Positions 1 to 7,007 of a stretch of DNA of 20,982 nt are shown in pieces. Below the pieces are notes generated by a model. It was not told the DNA's origin. It did not search any database and was given only the letters and a program-made list of their open reading frames with translations. A program made the translations under genes and the position numbers. How positions within the stretch are numbered: position 1 is the first letter of the stretch; the number at the start of each line of letters is the position of its first letter. This DNA comes from an uncultured bacterium (GTDB lineage: Bacteria; Cyanobacteriota; Vampirovibrionia; Gastranaerophilales; Gastranaerophilaceae), in contig CAPYQR010000003.1 in the NCBI GenBank assembly GCA_948742005.1, forward strand, positions 1 through 20,982, read 5' to 3'.

Positions 1-537
1 AACAATCAAAAACGCCTCGCTTCTGCATGATATCGGCAAAATCGGAATAAAAGATGGGGGTATTGCGGGAATTGCTTTTTTTGTGTTTTCGTTTTCGATT
101 TTTTGTTTGAATGTGTAAATAGCTTCATCAAGCCTTTTTTCGTCTTTTAATTTGATATAAAGGCTTGCGTTTATTAAATTAAGTGCGATATCTGTGTTTT
201 TTTCGTAATATTCAATCAATCCTGCGCAAAAAAGGTTTATTTTTTGTGCAATTGCGCTTGAAGAGGAGTTGGCGAGATATTTAGAATCGTTTAATAAATT
301 AAGTGTCTGATAATATCTTGCACCTTGTTTGTAATTGTTGATTGCAATATATGACATTATTATTGAAACAAGGTCAAAAAATTTGTTTGCAATCGCACTT
401 TTGTGCAGTGAAGTTAATTCGCTGTTTGAAAAGGATTTGCCGCGGGAATTTTGGCAGAAAATATCAAAAAAAGAGTCCACAAGACAATTTTTTATATCGT
501 TATAGTTATTTTTGCTGATATTTTTAAGTTTAACCAT
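1..537 (-). CDS. Partial gene of unknown function, mostly helical, runs off the left edge
   Basis: A reading frame of 179 codons opens with ATG at 537 (in-frame TAG three codons upstream) and stays open to base 1, so the 3' end is missing. A weak GGGA lies about 10 bases upstream of the start. The product starts MVKLKNISKNNYND and is rich in Asn, Lys, Ile and Leu. Residues 60-150 alternate aromatic and small residues as in TPR-like helical hairpins (GARYYQTLNLL, LFCAGLIEYYEKN, LNLINASLYIKLKDEKRLDEA), but no family is recognised. The last ~20 codons lie opposite an HD-GYP-like fragment on the plus strand and look unlike the rest (Pro/Ile/Ser rich), so the authentic protein may diverge from this reading near base 60. 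Function is unknown. Confidence 0.6.
   Translation of the reverse strand, partial: MVKLKNISKNNYNDIKNCLVDSFFDIFCQNSRGKSFSNSELTSLHKSAIANKFFDLVSIIMSYIAINNYKQGARYYQTLNLLNDSKYLANSSSSAIAQKINLFCAGLIEYYEKNTDIALNLINASLYIKLKDEKRLDEAIYTFKQKIENENTKKAIPAIPPSFIPILPISCRSEAFLIV
2..61 (+). pseudogene. Fragment of an HD-GYP domain (HDIGK motif) at the left edge
   Basis: Plus frame 2 reads TIKNASLLHDIGKIGIKDGG, matching the metal-binding core of HD-GYP cyclic-di-GMP phosphodiesterases (A-x-LLHDIGKIGI-x-D). After base ~61 the frame loses all resemblance and stops at 116-118. It overlaps, antisense, the minus-strand gene that runs off this edge. Either an HD-GYP gene is truncated here or the first ~60 bases are a chimeric contig end. 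A chance match this long is unlikely but cannot be excluded. Confidence 0.4.
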
Positions 538-646
538 TCTAATCTATCCCATGATATTTTAGAATTTTTTTTAAAGCTTGTCAATTCAAAATATTTAGGA
601 TTTGACTACATTTGTAAAATTATATTAAAAAAGTATATAAAATACA

Positions 647-675
647 TTGCTATCATTTTATTTTTAAAATACTAT
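647..675 (+). promoter_or_regulatory. Candidate sigma70 promoter of the AAA+ operon
   Basis: TTGCTA (647-652) and TACTAT (670-675) are separated by 17 bases and lie 32 bases upstream of the TTG start at 707. Each box matches consensus at four of six positions. AT-rich sequence makes chance matches common; TTGACT at 602-607 is a rival -35. Confidence 0.35.
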
Positions 676-706
676 TTAAGTAATAAAAAGCATACAGGGA
701 GGCATT

Positions 707-1735
707 TTGTTAGGTATAAATACAAAGATATCATCATATCCTGCGCAATTCAGACAAAGGATAAAACCGAATGTAAATAAAATATATCAAAATCATTTAT
801 CATTCACTGCAAATAAAAAAATAATTAATTCAAAATATGATAATGTTGATTTTTCAACATCAAAAGCAGCAGATGAAATTATTGAAAAATATAATAATTT
901 TCAAGATGTGGAAGTTTGTACGGGAAGAACTCAATATTACGACACTAAAGATGCTCAATTATTCAGACTTTTGCGAATTGAGCTGGAGGCAGGTAATAGA
1001 GAGCTTGTAAACACTGTTCTTAACAGATTGGATTTAATAGGTCCTGTCGGATATTTAAAAGATACTTATGCACAAGTTCCAATTCCATATTTTGAAAAAA
1101 ATAAATCTCAAAAGAGTTTGGATTACGAGCCTGTGGATGTTTTTGAAAGTTTTATCGGAATTGGCAGAAACAGGTATTCGAAAGTTGATGATTCTCAAAA
1201 AAGTTATTTTCAGCAGAAAGTAGATGCTTTTAAAGAAAAGAAAAAGAATTATGAGAAACTTTTAGGCTATAAATATGAATTAAGAATTTTTGCGGCGGAT
1301 TTTGTGAACTCGCAAGAAGGTAAAAATACCCTGTTGCCGAATTGTATTGTATTTATTGAAAATGACCGTGAAATGGTTTATGAAAGTGTAAATTGGCTTG
1401 GGAAAATATTGTCTGATGCCGATATTGGTTTTATTGAGGGAAGATATTCTAATTTAGATGAATATAGGGATAAATTTCAGCAAGAATTATTAAATGCTAA
1501 AGAAAAATTTGAAAAAACAAATAAACGCTCAATTCTTTTTGTTCCTCATTTGGATGACCTTGCCGATACGCGTAAAAACACAAGTGAAGATATTGCGCAG
1601 ATGAAATATCTTCTGCAGGCTGCCGATAGAGAATTTCACACCACTGTTGTATATTATATAAACCCTGAAAAAATACCCCATATTGACAAAGGCGTATTGA
1701 GTTCAAACCGTGCAGGAATGGTTTTGGGGGATTGA
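707..1735 (+). CDS. Catalytically dead AAA+-like protein, first gene of a three-gene operon
   Basis: The 342-residue product starts at TTG, chosen because a strong AGGGAGG (696-702) sits just upstream and no ATG is available. No named family is recognised directly. The C-terminal 130 residues follow the AAA+ core of the next gene element by element. A beta strand NCIVFIEN (212-219) stands at the Walker A position but lacks the G-x4-GK[ST] loop. FEKTNKRSILFVPHLDDL (268-285) matches FKKTGQRTIIFIDELDRY of the neighbour, with Asp-Glu of Walker B replaced by Pro-His. FHTTVVYYINPEKI (310-323) matches the sensor 1 strand. The protein ends shortly after, with Arg335 where AAA+ proteins often carry an arginine finger. 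The N-terminus has the motif LSFTANK. It should fold like an AAA+ subunit without hydrolysing ATP. Homology to the neighbour is my alignment by eye. Confidence 0.75.
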   Translation: MLGINTKISSYPAQFRQRIKPNVNKIYQNHLSFTANKKIINSKYDNVDFSTSKAADEIIEKYNNFQDVEVCTGRTQYYDTKDAQLFRLLRIELEAGNRELVNTVLNRLDLIGPVGYLKDTYAQVPIPYFEKNKSQKSLDYEPVDVFESFIGIGRNRYSKVDDSQKSYFQQKVDAFKEKKKNYEKLLGYKYELRIFAADFVNSQEGKNTLLPNCIVFIENDREMVYESVNWLGKILSDADIGFIEGRYSNLDEYRDKFQQELLNAKEKFEKTNKRSILFVPHLDDLADTRKNTSEDIAQMKYLLQAADREFHTTVVYYINPEKIPHIDKGVLSSNRAGMVLGD

Positions 1736-1744
1736 GGAGAGAAG

Positions 1745-3046
1745 ATGAAAATAGCAAATATTGGAAATATTAATTATAAAGGAATAAAAGTTTTTAATAC
1801 TAATCTTCAAAAACAACAAGACCCGCGGCAAGTTTCTTATGATACAGTTTCATACGAAATTGATAAATTGGTAAAAGAAGCCGAAAGTATAAATGAGGAT
1901 TTTTTTCAAGAAAAAGTCCGCCGGGTGGAAGAAAAATATAATGCCCAATTAAAAAATCGTTTTGCGCAGATTGATTCAGAGGCAGAAAATTCTTTTACCA
2001 CACGTATTTTAAAATCTTATTTAAAAGATATTGCGGCTGATGAAATTAATAAAAAAAGACAAGAAGAAGTAGCAAACATTCTTAAACACAGTAATATTGA
2101 TGAAATTAAAAACGAACTCATTAAAGAGGCTGAAAATAAACTTGAAGATACTAAAGAAAAAATGTTGATTTATGAACTTGCAACTTTTTATAAATACAGA
2201 AAATCTCTTCAATCTGCAAGTGCTGCAAAGGCGGCAATAAAAGACAAAAAATCAAGAGGCGATTTTTCGGCAATTGCAGGATATGATAAAGAAAAAGAGG
2301 TTCTTGACAATGTTTTTGTGCATGAAGTTTATAAAGAAAAAAACGGACAGGAAGCTAATGTTGTTGGAAGCGTGTTGTTTTTCGGGCCTTGGAATAATGG
2401 TAAAACACATATAAGCAAAAGTGTTGCAAAAGAGGCTGATTGCAGATTTGTTGAATATAAATCAATGAATAATAAAACTTTTGTTCATGATTTGTATGAC
2501 CTTGGTTATGAAGCAGAAGAACATTTTAAAAAAACAGGTCAGAGGACAATTATTTTTATTGATGAATTAGACAGATATGTTTCAAACAATTCCTCCCAAA
2601 GCATAAGACAAGATTTCGCAGCATTTACCGGGGTTTGTTCCTGGGGGCTTCATACTACTGTTTTTGCCGCTACAAATAATCCTGAAAGATTAGGGATAGG
2701 TGTCGGCGGTCAACAGGCTTTTCCTATTGTAATGTCAATAGATATTCCTGACGATAAAAATTTAAAAGCAATGCTCCAATTTTATTTTGAAGATGTTGCA
2801 AAATCAGATGTTGATTATGATGAAATGGTAAAAGAAATTAGAAAAGTAGAAGAAAATTTTGAGCGCAAATACAGTAACGGACAGATTGTGGATTTGTTTT
2901 CACAAATGGTAAAAAAATACAACAAATCTTTTCTTTCGCAAAAAGAAATTATAAGTTTTATTCAAAGTGCTCAAATTAAACCCGAACTAGACGAACAGGA
3001 CATACTAATGTTTCAAAATCAGTATAAAATGCTCATGGGGGGCTAG
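1745..3046 (+). CDS. AAA+ ATPase with intact Walker motifs, middle gene of the operon
   Basis: The 433-residue protein has a helical, charged N-terminal half (about 30-170, probably coiled coil) and an AAA+ module. Walker A is GPWNNGKT (214-221), Walker B TIIFIDELDR (268-277, catalytic Asp273-Glu274), and sensor 1 Asn311/312 in AATNNPERL. A helical lid follows (about 340-433). The region where FtsH-like proteins carry the arginine finger reads GGQQAFPIVMSIDIP (321-335) with no Arg, which is unusual. The N-terminus contains NINYKGIKVF, the motif shared with other unknown proteins here. The start is ATG with AGGAGAG overlapping the stop of the preceding gene (9-base gap); the next gene begins directly after the stop, so translation is probably coupled. 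It is likely the ATP-hydrolysing subunit of a complex with the two flanking degenerate homologues. Substrate unknown. Confidence 0.85.
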   Translation: MKIANIGNINYKGIKVFNTNLQKQQDPRQVSYDTVSYEIDKLVKEAESINEDFFQEKVRRVEEKYNAQLKNRFAQIDSEAENSFTTRILKSYLKDIAADEINKKRQEEVANILKHSNIDEIKNELIKEAENKLEDTKEKMLIYELATFYKYRKSLQSASAAKAAIKDKKSRGDFSAIAGYDKEKEVLDNVFVHEVYKEKNGQEANVVGSVLFFGPWNNGKTHISKSVAKEADCRFVEYKSMNNKTFVHDLYDLGYEAEEHFKKTGQRTIIFIDELDRYVSNNSSQSIRQDFAAFTGVCSWGLHTTVFAATNNPERLGIGVGGQQAFPIVMSIDIPDDKNLKAMLQFYFEDVAKSDVDYDEMVKEIRKVEENFERKYSNGQIVDLFSQMVKKYNKSFLSQKEIISFIQSAQIKPELDEQDILMFQNQYKMLMGG

Positions 3047-4597
3047 ATGAATATTAATCCGATTTTACTAAACGCTGCAAGTTTCAATATTAACAATAAA
3101 AAAAATGAAAATAACAAAAAACCTCCTCTTTCTTTTTGCGGGGATATTAAATCTTCTCTTGATTCTGATACGGCTGAAATTTTTCCTGCGGAATTATCAC
3201 GTTTAATGAAAAAAAGAAATGCTTTGATTGACAAAATAAAACAAGCAGACTACAAAGCAAAAACAGAAGAAATTTTTTCTAAAATTGTCAATATTCAAGA
3301 AAACGCGAATTTATCTTCTGATGATAAAATGACTTTTGATGCTTTTCAGCTTAGGATGATGACTGATAAAATGCATCCTTTGAAAGAAGCTTTTGAAGAT
3401 TTTGAAAGATATTCAAGGTTTAATGAAATAAAAGAAATTTTTGGCAAAAATACGCATTATTCTACAGAAAACGGCGGAGCTCTTTTTATAAGCAAGGATA
3501 AAAATCTTGCAGATGAAATGGCGTTTTTATATCCTTTTTATACAAAAGCAAAGTGGGATATGAAAGAAGCATTAAGCGATATTTTTAATTATCGTGATAT
3601 GATGCGTGAAAGCTATTGTTTTGATACGGAAGTTTTAAATGCGCCGATTTATTGTCCTGAAACTAAGTTAATTGCTGATGAAAATATTGAATATCTTGCT
3701 AAAGTGTTATCAAAAACACAAAAAAGATTTCAAGAAAACAGCCGTCCCACCCTGCTTTTATCAAAGGGCATAGATTCTATGATTGATAAAGATAAAAATT
3801 CTTTTGAAAACATCGGACACATGAAATATATCTTAAATCAATCCTGCCCTGAATACGGTGCTTTTTTCCTTGGCGGAGCGCCTAATCCTATGGTGAAATC
3901 AACAGAAAAAGGTATTATGAAATCGCACAGAATTTGCAGAACCATTGATCTTGATGAAATGGGTGTTGGAGAGGAGCAAGTAAATTTTTTGAAAAAAGCA
4001 AAAGCGGATTTGGGAGCTTATGTTGATAAGATTTCAAATTTATTCAACAGTTTCACAACAGAAGATGAAAAGGCTTTTGTAGGCGGAGTTGAAGCTTTTG
4101 AAGAGCTTAATGCTCTTGATGGGGAAATTATTGATAAATATTGCTTGTCTGAAGCTGCGGATGATATTAAGCAAAAACTTTCCCTGGAATATTTTTATCT
4201 TATGGACTCAAGAGAATCAGAACCTTTTATGCAGACAAAAGAATTCATTTCCTTGCTTGATGAAAATAAATTAAATGCTGAAGTTTCTGCTTCAAAAGAT
4301 GTAGTTGAGGAAATAGATTTTAAACAGGTATATAGAGCAAGATATGAATCTGCAAAAGAGATATTTGAAACAGATTCTTTAAAAGAAGCATCGGTTTTAA
4401 ATGAATCGGATATAATAAAGCAAACGGTTAAAACCGCAGCAAATGAAATTTTAGAACAAGCGCAAAATCAAGTTAAACAAAACAGTAAAAAATTCTCTAA
4501 AAATAAAGCTTTTGCAATAGTCATAGCACTGTTTGCGCTTTTGGGCGGCGGAGTGTTTTTGTTTAAGAAATATTTTCATAAATTTTTCAAAAAATAA
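3047..4597 (+). CDS. Tail-anchored degenerate AAA+-like protein, third gene of the operon
   Basis: The 516-residue protein begins with ATG right after the preceding TAG, with GGGGG of the upstream gene as ribosome-binding site. The N-terminus carries PPLSFCGD, the same motif class as its neighbours. Residues 143-300 match the AAA+ pattern of the first gene. GALFISKDKN (144-153) stands at Walker A without the GK[ST] loop. RPTLLLSKGIDSM (233-245) stands at Walker B without Asp-Glu. ENIGHMKYILNQ closely matches EDIAQMKYLLQA of the first gene. HRICRTIDL (294-302) aligns with the GRFDR arginine-finger region of FtsH-like AAA+ proteins and keeps both arginines. Residues ~305-480 are helical. One transmembrane segment (AIVIALFALLGGGVFLF, ~490-506) followed by a Lys/His/Phe-rich tail ends the protein, typical of a tail anchor. 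It may tether the complex to a membrane. Confidence 0.75.
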   Translation: MNINPILLNAASFNINNKKNENNKKPPLSFCGDIKSSLDSDTAEIFPAELSRLMKKRNALIDKIKQADYKAKTEEIFSKIVNIQENANLSSDDKMTFDAFQLRMMTDKMHPLKEAFEDFERYSRFNEIKEIFGKNTHYSTENGGALFISKDKNLADEMAFLYPFYTKAKWDMKEALSDIFNYRDMMRESYCFDTEVLNAPIYCPETKLIADENIEYLAKVLSKTQKRFQENSRPTLLLSKGIDSMIDKDKNSFENIGHMKYILNQSCPEYGAFFLGGAPNPMVKSTEKGIMKSHRICRTIDLDEMGVGEEQVNFLKKAKADLGAYVDKISNLFNSFTTEDEKAFVGGVEAFEELNALDGEIIDKYCLSEAADDIKQKLSLEYFYLMDSRESEPFMQTKEFISLLDENKLNAEVSASKDVVEEIDFKQVYRARYESAKEIFETDSLKEASVLNESDIIKQTVKTAANEILEQAQNQVKQNSKKFSKNKAFAIVIALFALLGGGVFLFKKYFHKFFKK

Positions 4598-4623
4598 TTT
4601 TTCTTTTTTCTTGATTTTACGTA

Positions 4624-4639
4624 GGTTTAAAGCCTTTTT
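4624..4639 (+). terminator. Weak possible terminator after the AAA+ operon
   Basis: A short imperfect hairpin GGTT-TAA-AGCC is followed by TTTTT. The stem is only four pairs including one G-T, so this is tentative. Confidence 0.25.
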
Positions 4640-4703
4640 AAATTTGTAATCCTAAAGAATTATATAGTATTATTATTTTTTATGTAGAAAACAAAAATAG
4701 TTT

Positions 4704-4712
4704 TGTTATAAT
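4704..4712 (+). promoter_or_regulatory. Extended -10 promoter of ctpA
   Basis: TGTTATAAT is a perfect extended -10 element (TGn followed by TATAAT), 26 bases upstream of the ATG at 4739, with no good -35 box, as expected for this promoter class. A second TATAAT overlaps at 4712-4717. Confidence 0.5.
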
Positions 4713-4738
4713 ATAATTTGTATAAAAAGGAAAGATTT

Positions 4739-6019
4739 ATGACTTTAAAACAAATGCTTAAAAGATTTTCGATATTTATCGCTATTTTTGTACTGTTTTG
4801 TGTTACAAATTTTCAAAATCCTGCAATGGCAATTACTCCGCAAGGATTGTATGACAGAGCATGGAGATTGATTAGTGCTAAATATGTTGATGATACTCAA
4901 AATCAACAAAACTGGCAGCGTTGGCGCCATAAATATGACTCTGTTATTAAAGATGAAGATGATGCTTATGTTGCAATAGGAACGATGGTTGATTCTTTGG
5001 GTGATGTTTATACCAAATTTTTAACTCCTAAAGAATATAAAGATGAAACCGAAAGCATAAGAGGTTCTTTGAATGGTATTGGTGTTCAAATCGGGGTTCG
5101 TGACGGAAAGCTTTTAATTATTGCGCCTTTAGAGGATACACCTGGCGAGCGTGCAGGTTTAAAAAGCGAAGATGAAATCCTTGAAATTGACGGAAAATCA
5201 ACAAAAGGGATTAAAGTTGAAGCGGCGGCTGACCAAATAAGAGGGCCTGAGGGTACACAGGTTAAGCTTTTAATTAAACGTAAAGGTGAAGAGAATAAAA
5301 CTTATACTGTCACAAGGGCAAAGATTGAACTTAAATCCGTTTCTACAAAAGCGCCTAAAATCGGCAAAGTTGATGATAATTTGGGCTATATTCGTTTAAG
5401 CTCTTTTATTTCAAGAAATGCTTCAACAGAATTTCAAAAAGCATTAAATGAACTTAAAGATAAAGATGGTTTAATTATTGATTTAAGATCAAATCCGGGC
5501 GGATTATTAGACAATGCGATTTATATTGCGGATATGCTTTTGAGTTCAAAAGTTATTGTTTCAACGGTTGATAGAGACGGTTATAAAGAAACCCAGCATT
5601 CACTTTCGACAGTTTCTACCAAACAGCCTGTTGTTGTTTTGATTGACGGAGGCTCTGCATCCGCATCAGAAATCCTTTCAGGTGCTTTGAAAGATAACCA
5701 TAGAGCAACAATTGTAGGTAAAAATTCTTTCGGAAAAGGTTTGGTTCAAGAAATAAATAATCTGCCTGATGGTTCTGCGATGCATATTACGATTCAAAAA
5801 TATTTGACGCCTAACGGAACAGATATTCATAAAAAAGGTATAACGCCTGATTATGTTGTTGATGTAACCGCGGAAGATGTCAAAAACAATAAAGACCCGC
5901 AGCTTGCAAAGGCTTGTGAAATTTTACAAAAAGAGGTTGGAAAATATGCTCCGACAACCAACAATCAAAGTAACAATCAAGGCAATTTGCAAAATAAGGA
6001 ATTGATTGAAATCAGATAA
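4739..6019 (+). CDS. ctpA: C-terminal processing peptidase (S41A), exported
   Basis: A serine protease that trims or degrades proteins from their C-termini outside the cytoplasmic membrane. ATG at 4739 is preferred over an upstream TTG because AAAAAGGAAAG sits six bases before it, giving 426 residues. A signal peptide is clear: KRFSIFIAIFVLFCVTN followed by AMA at about 29-31. A PDZ domain occupies ~105-195 (GIGVQIGVRDGKLLIIAPLE, PGERAGLKSEDEILEIDG). In the peptidase domain GGSASASE gives the catalytic Ser308 and FGKG the catalytic Lys333; their 25-residue spacing equals that of the plant and algal D1 processing protease. RSNPGG (250-255) is also typical. The last ~25 residues are Asn/Gln-rich linker. 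It is monocistronic, with its own promoter and a strong terminator. Confidence 0.95.
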   Translation: MTLKQMLKRFSIFIAIFVLFCVTNFQNPAMAITPQGLYDRAWRLISAKYVDDTQNQQNWQRWRHKYDSVIKDEDDAYVAIGTMVDSLGDVYTKFLTPKEYKDETESIRGSLNGIGVQIGVRDGKLLIIAPLEDTPGERAGLKSEDEILEIDGKSTKGIKVEAAADQIRGPEGTQVKLLIKRKGEENKTYTVTRAKIELKSVSTKAPKIGKVDDNLGYIRLSSFISRNASTEFQKALNELKDKDGLIIDLRSNPGGLLDNAIYIADMLLSSKVIVSTVDRDGYKETQHSLSTVSTKQPVVVLIDGGSASASEILSGALKDNHRATIVGKNSFGKGLVQEINNLPDGSAMHITIQKYLTPNGTDIHKKGITPDYVVDVTAEDVKNNKDPQLAKACEILQKEVGKYAPTTNNQSNNQGNLQNKELIEIR

Positions 6020-6025
6020 AATGAG

Positions 6026-6057
6026 AAAAAGATTGCCTTATTTAGGCAATCTTTTTT
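6026..6057. terminator. Bidirectional terminator between ctpA and the ankyrin-like gene
   Basis: A perfect 12-bp stem, AAAAAGATTGCC (6026-6037) and GGCAATCTTTTT (6045-6056), encloses a 7-base loop. U-rich tracts follow in both directions, so it can stop both converging genes. Confidence 0.85.
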
Positions 6058-6064
6058 ATTTTAT

Positions 6065-6817
6065 TTAACAATCAAGAGGTGTTTGTCCTTTTTTGTTTTT
6101 GATTGTACAGATTTGTTGAATTTCGTCTTCAGATAAATATTCCATTAAAACTTTAATTGAATCTTTATCAAGAGTGTGAAAAGGAGTATCACCGTCACGA
6201 TTTTGCATTTGGCAAAGTTTTTTAATATCTTTTTGTTCTAAATTTTGACACAAAAGCTCAATCCTGTCAGCTTTTGCTTTGTGGAAAATATTGTTGTTAT
6301 TTCTGTATTTATGAGAAAGACAAATGTCCGCTATATCTTTTTTTGAAAGACATTCAAGCATAATTTCAAGATTTTCGACAGGAAAATTTTTCAAGGGTGA
6401 TATATTGAAGCCGTTTTCAGCACCTATGCATTTTTTAATCCGGGCTTTTGTTAAAATTTCGCAGAATAATTTTATTTTATCTTTATCAAACATAGCGGTG
6501 TGAAAAGCATTATCGCCCGAACGATTTGTTTTACAGATTAAATAACTCAATTTTTTAGCAGGAAGCCTTTTACTTATTGATTTTAAGGTTTCAAATGAAG
6601 CTTTGTGGAAAATATTGTTATTTTCTTCATCATAAGTATTGCAGATTTTTTTGAGTTTGTTGATACTTACCGTTTCTAAATTATTAGAAGTAAAATTAAT
6701 TGTGTCTGATTTTAAAGCTTGGGATTTTAGAAATTGGAAGCTTTGAATCGGATTTTGATTTTTTGTCGGTGTTGAATTTTTAAATTGTGTGTTTAAATTA
6801 ATTTTTGTTGTTATCAT
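6065..6817 (-). CDS. Ankyrin-like repeat protein
   Basis: The 250-residue protein starts at ATG with GAGGG a few bases upstream. After an Asn/Thr/Lys-rich N-terminus containing TINFTSNN (the motif class seen in other unknown proteins here) come about five and a half repeats of ~36 residues from residue ~53 to the end. The consensus is I-x2-[LI]C-x4-N-x2-G-[DN]-x-[PI]FH[KT]-x~5-I-x5-L-x2-KD. Examples are NRSGDNAFHT, NRDGDTPFHT and NKKGQTPLDC, which resemble the ankyrin G-x-TPLH signature. The period is slightly longer than the classical 33. Such proteins usually mediate protein-protein contacts; there is no signal peptide and the partner is unknown. It converges on ctpA and is divergent from the branching-enzyme gene. 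Confidence 0.75.
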   Translation of the reverse strand: MITTKINLNTQFKNSTPTKNQNPIQSFQFLKSQALKSDTINFTSNNLETVSINKLKKICNTYDEENNNIFHKASFETLKSISKRLPAKKLSYLICKTNRSGDNAFHTAMFDKDKIKLFCEILTKARIKKCIGAENGFNISPLKNFPVENLEIMLECLSKKDIADICLSHKYRNNNNIFHKAKADRIELLCQNLEQKDIKKLCQMQNRDGDTPFHTLDKDSIKVLMEYLSEDEIQQICTIKNKKGQTPLDC

Positions 6818-6879
6818 TTTTCCCTCATAAATTGTTGTGTTTATATAAAGTGCGTGAAAAAAATTCTTTGCTTGTTTTA

Positions 6880-6947
6880 ACTAATTCTAATTAACTATAT
6901 TAACTTTAGTAAATTTATACAAATGTACTAATTCTAAATGATTATAT
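6880..6947. repeat. Pair of imperfect ~21-bp direct repeats in the intergenic region
   Basis: ACTAATTCTAATTAACTATA begins at 6880 and ACTAATTCTAAATGATTATA begins at 6927, 47 bp apart. The first 11 bases are identical. They lie between two divergent genes and could be regulator sites, although the region is very AT-rich. Confidence 0.3.
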
Positions 6948-6961
6948 TTTGTGTTATTTTA

Positions 6962-6970
6962 TGTTATAAC
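6962..6970 (+). promoter_or_regulatory. Candidate extended -10 promoter of the GH57 gene
   Basis: TGTTATAAC is an extended -10 element with one mismatch, 37 bases before the ATG at 7008. A TTATAT at 6942-6947 gives 17-base spacing as a poor -35. Confidence 0.4.
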
Positions 6971-7007
6971 TATAAATATAGAAAAAATCGGAGGCAATTT
7001 AAAAATT

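Noticed and set aside
451..780. Open frame of 109 codons on the plus strand
   Set aside because: It overlaps the partial minus-strand gene and the well-supported gene at 707, has no ribosome-binding site, and its Lys/Ile/Tyr composition is that of AT-rich chance frames.
1497..1757. Minus-strand frame opposite the first AAA+-like gene
   Set aside because: A shadow of a gene supported by operon spacing and similarity to its neighbours.
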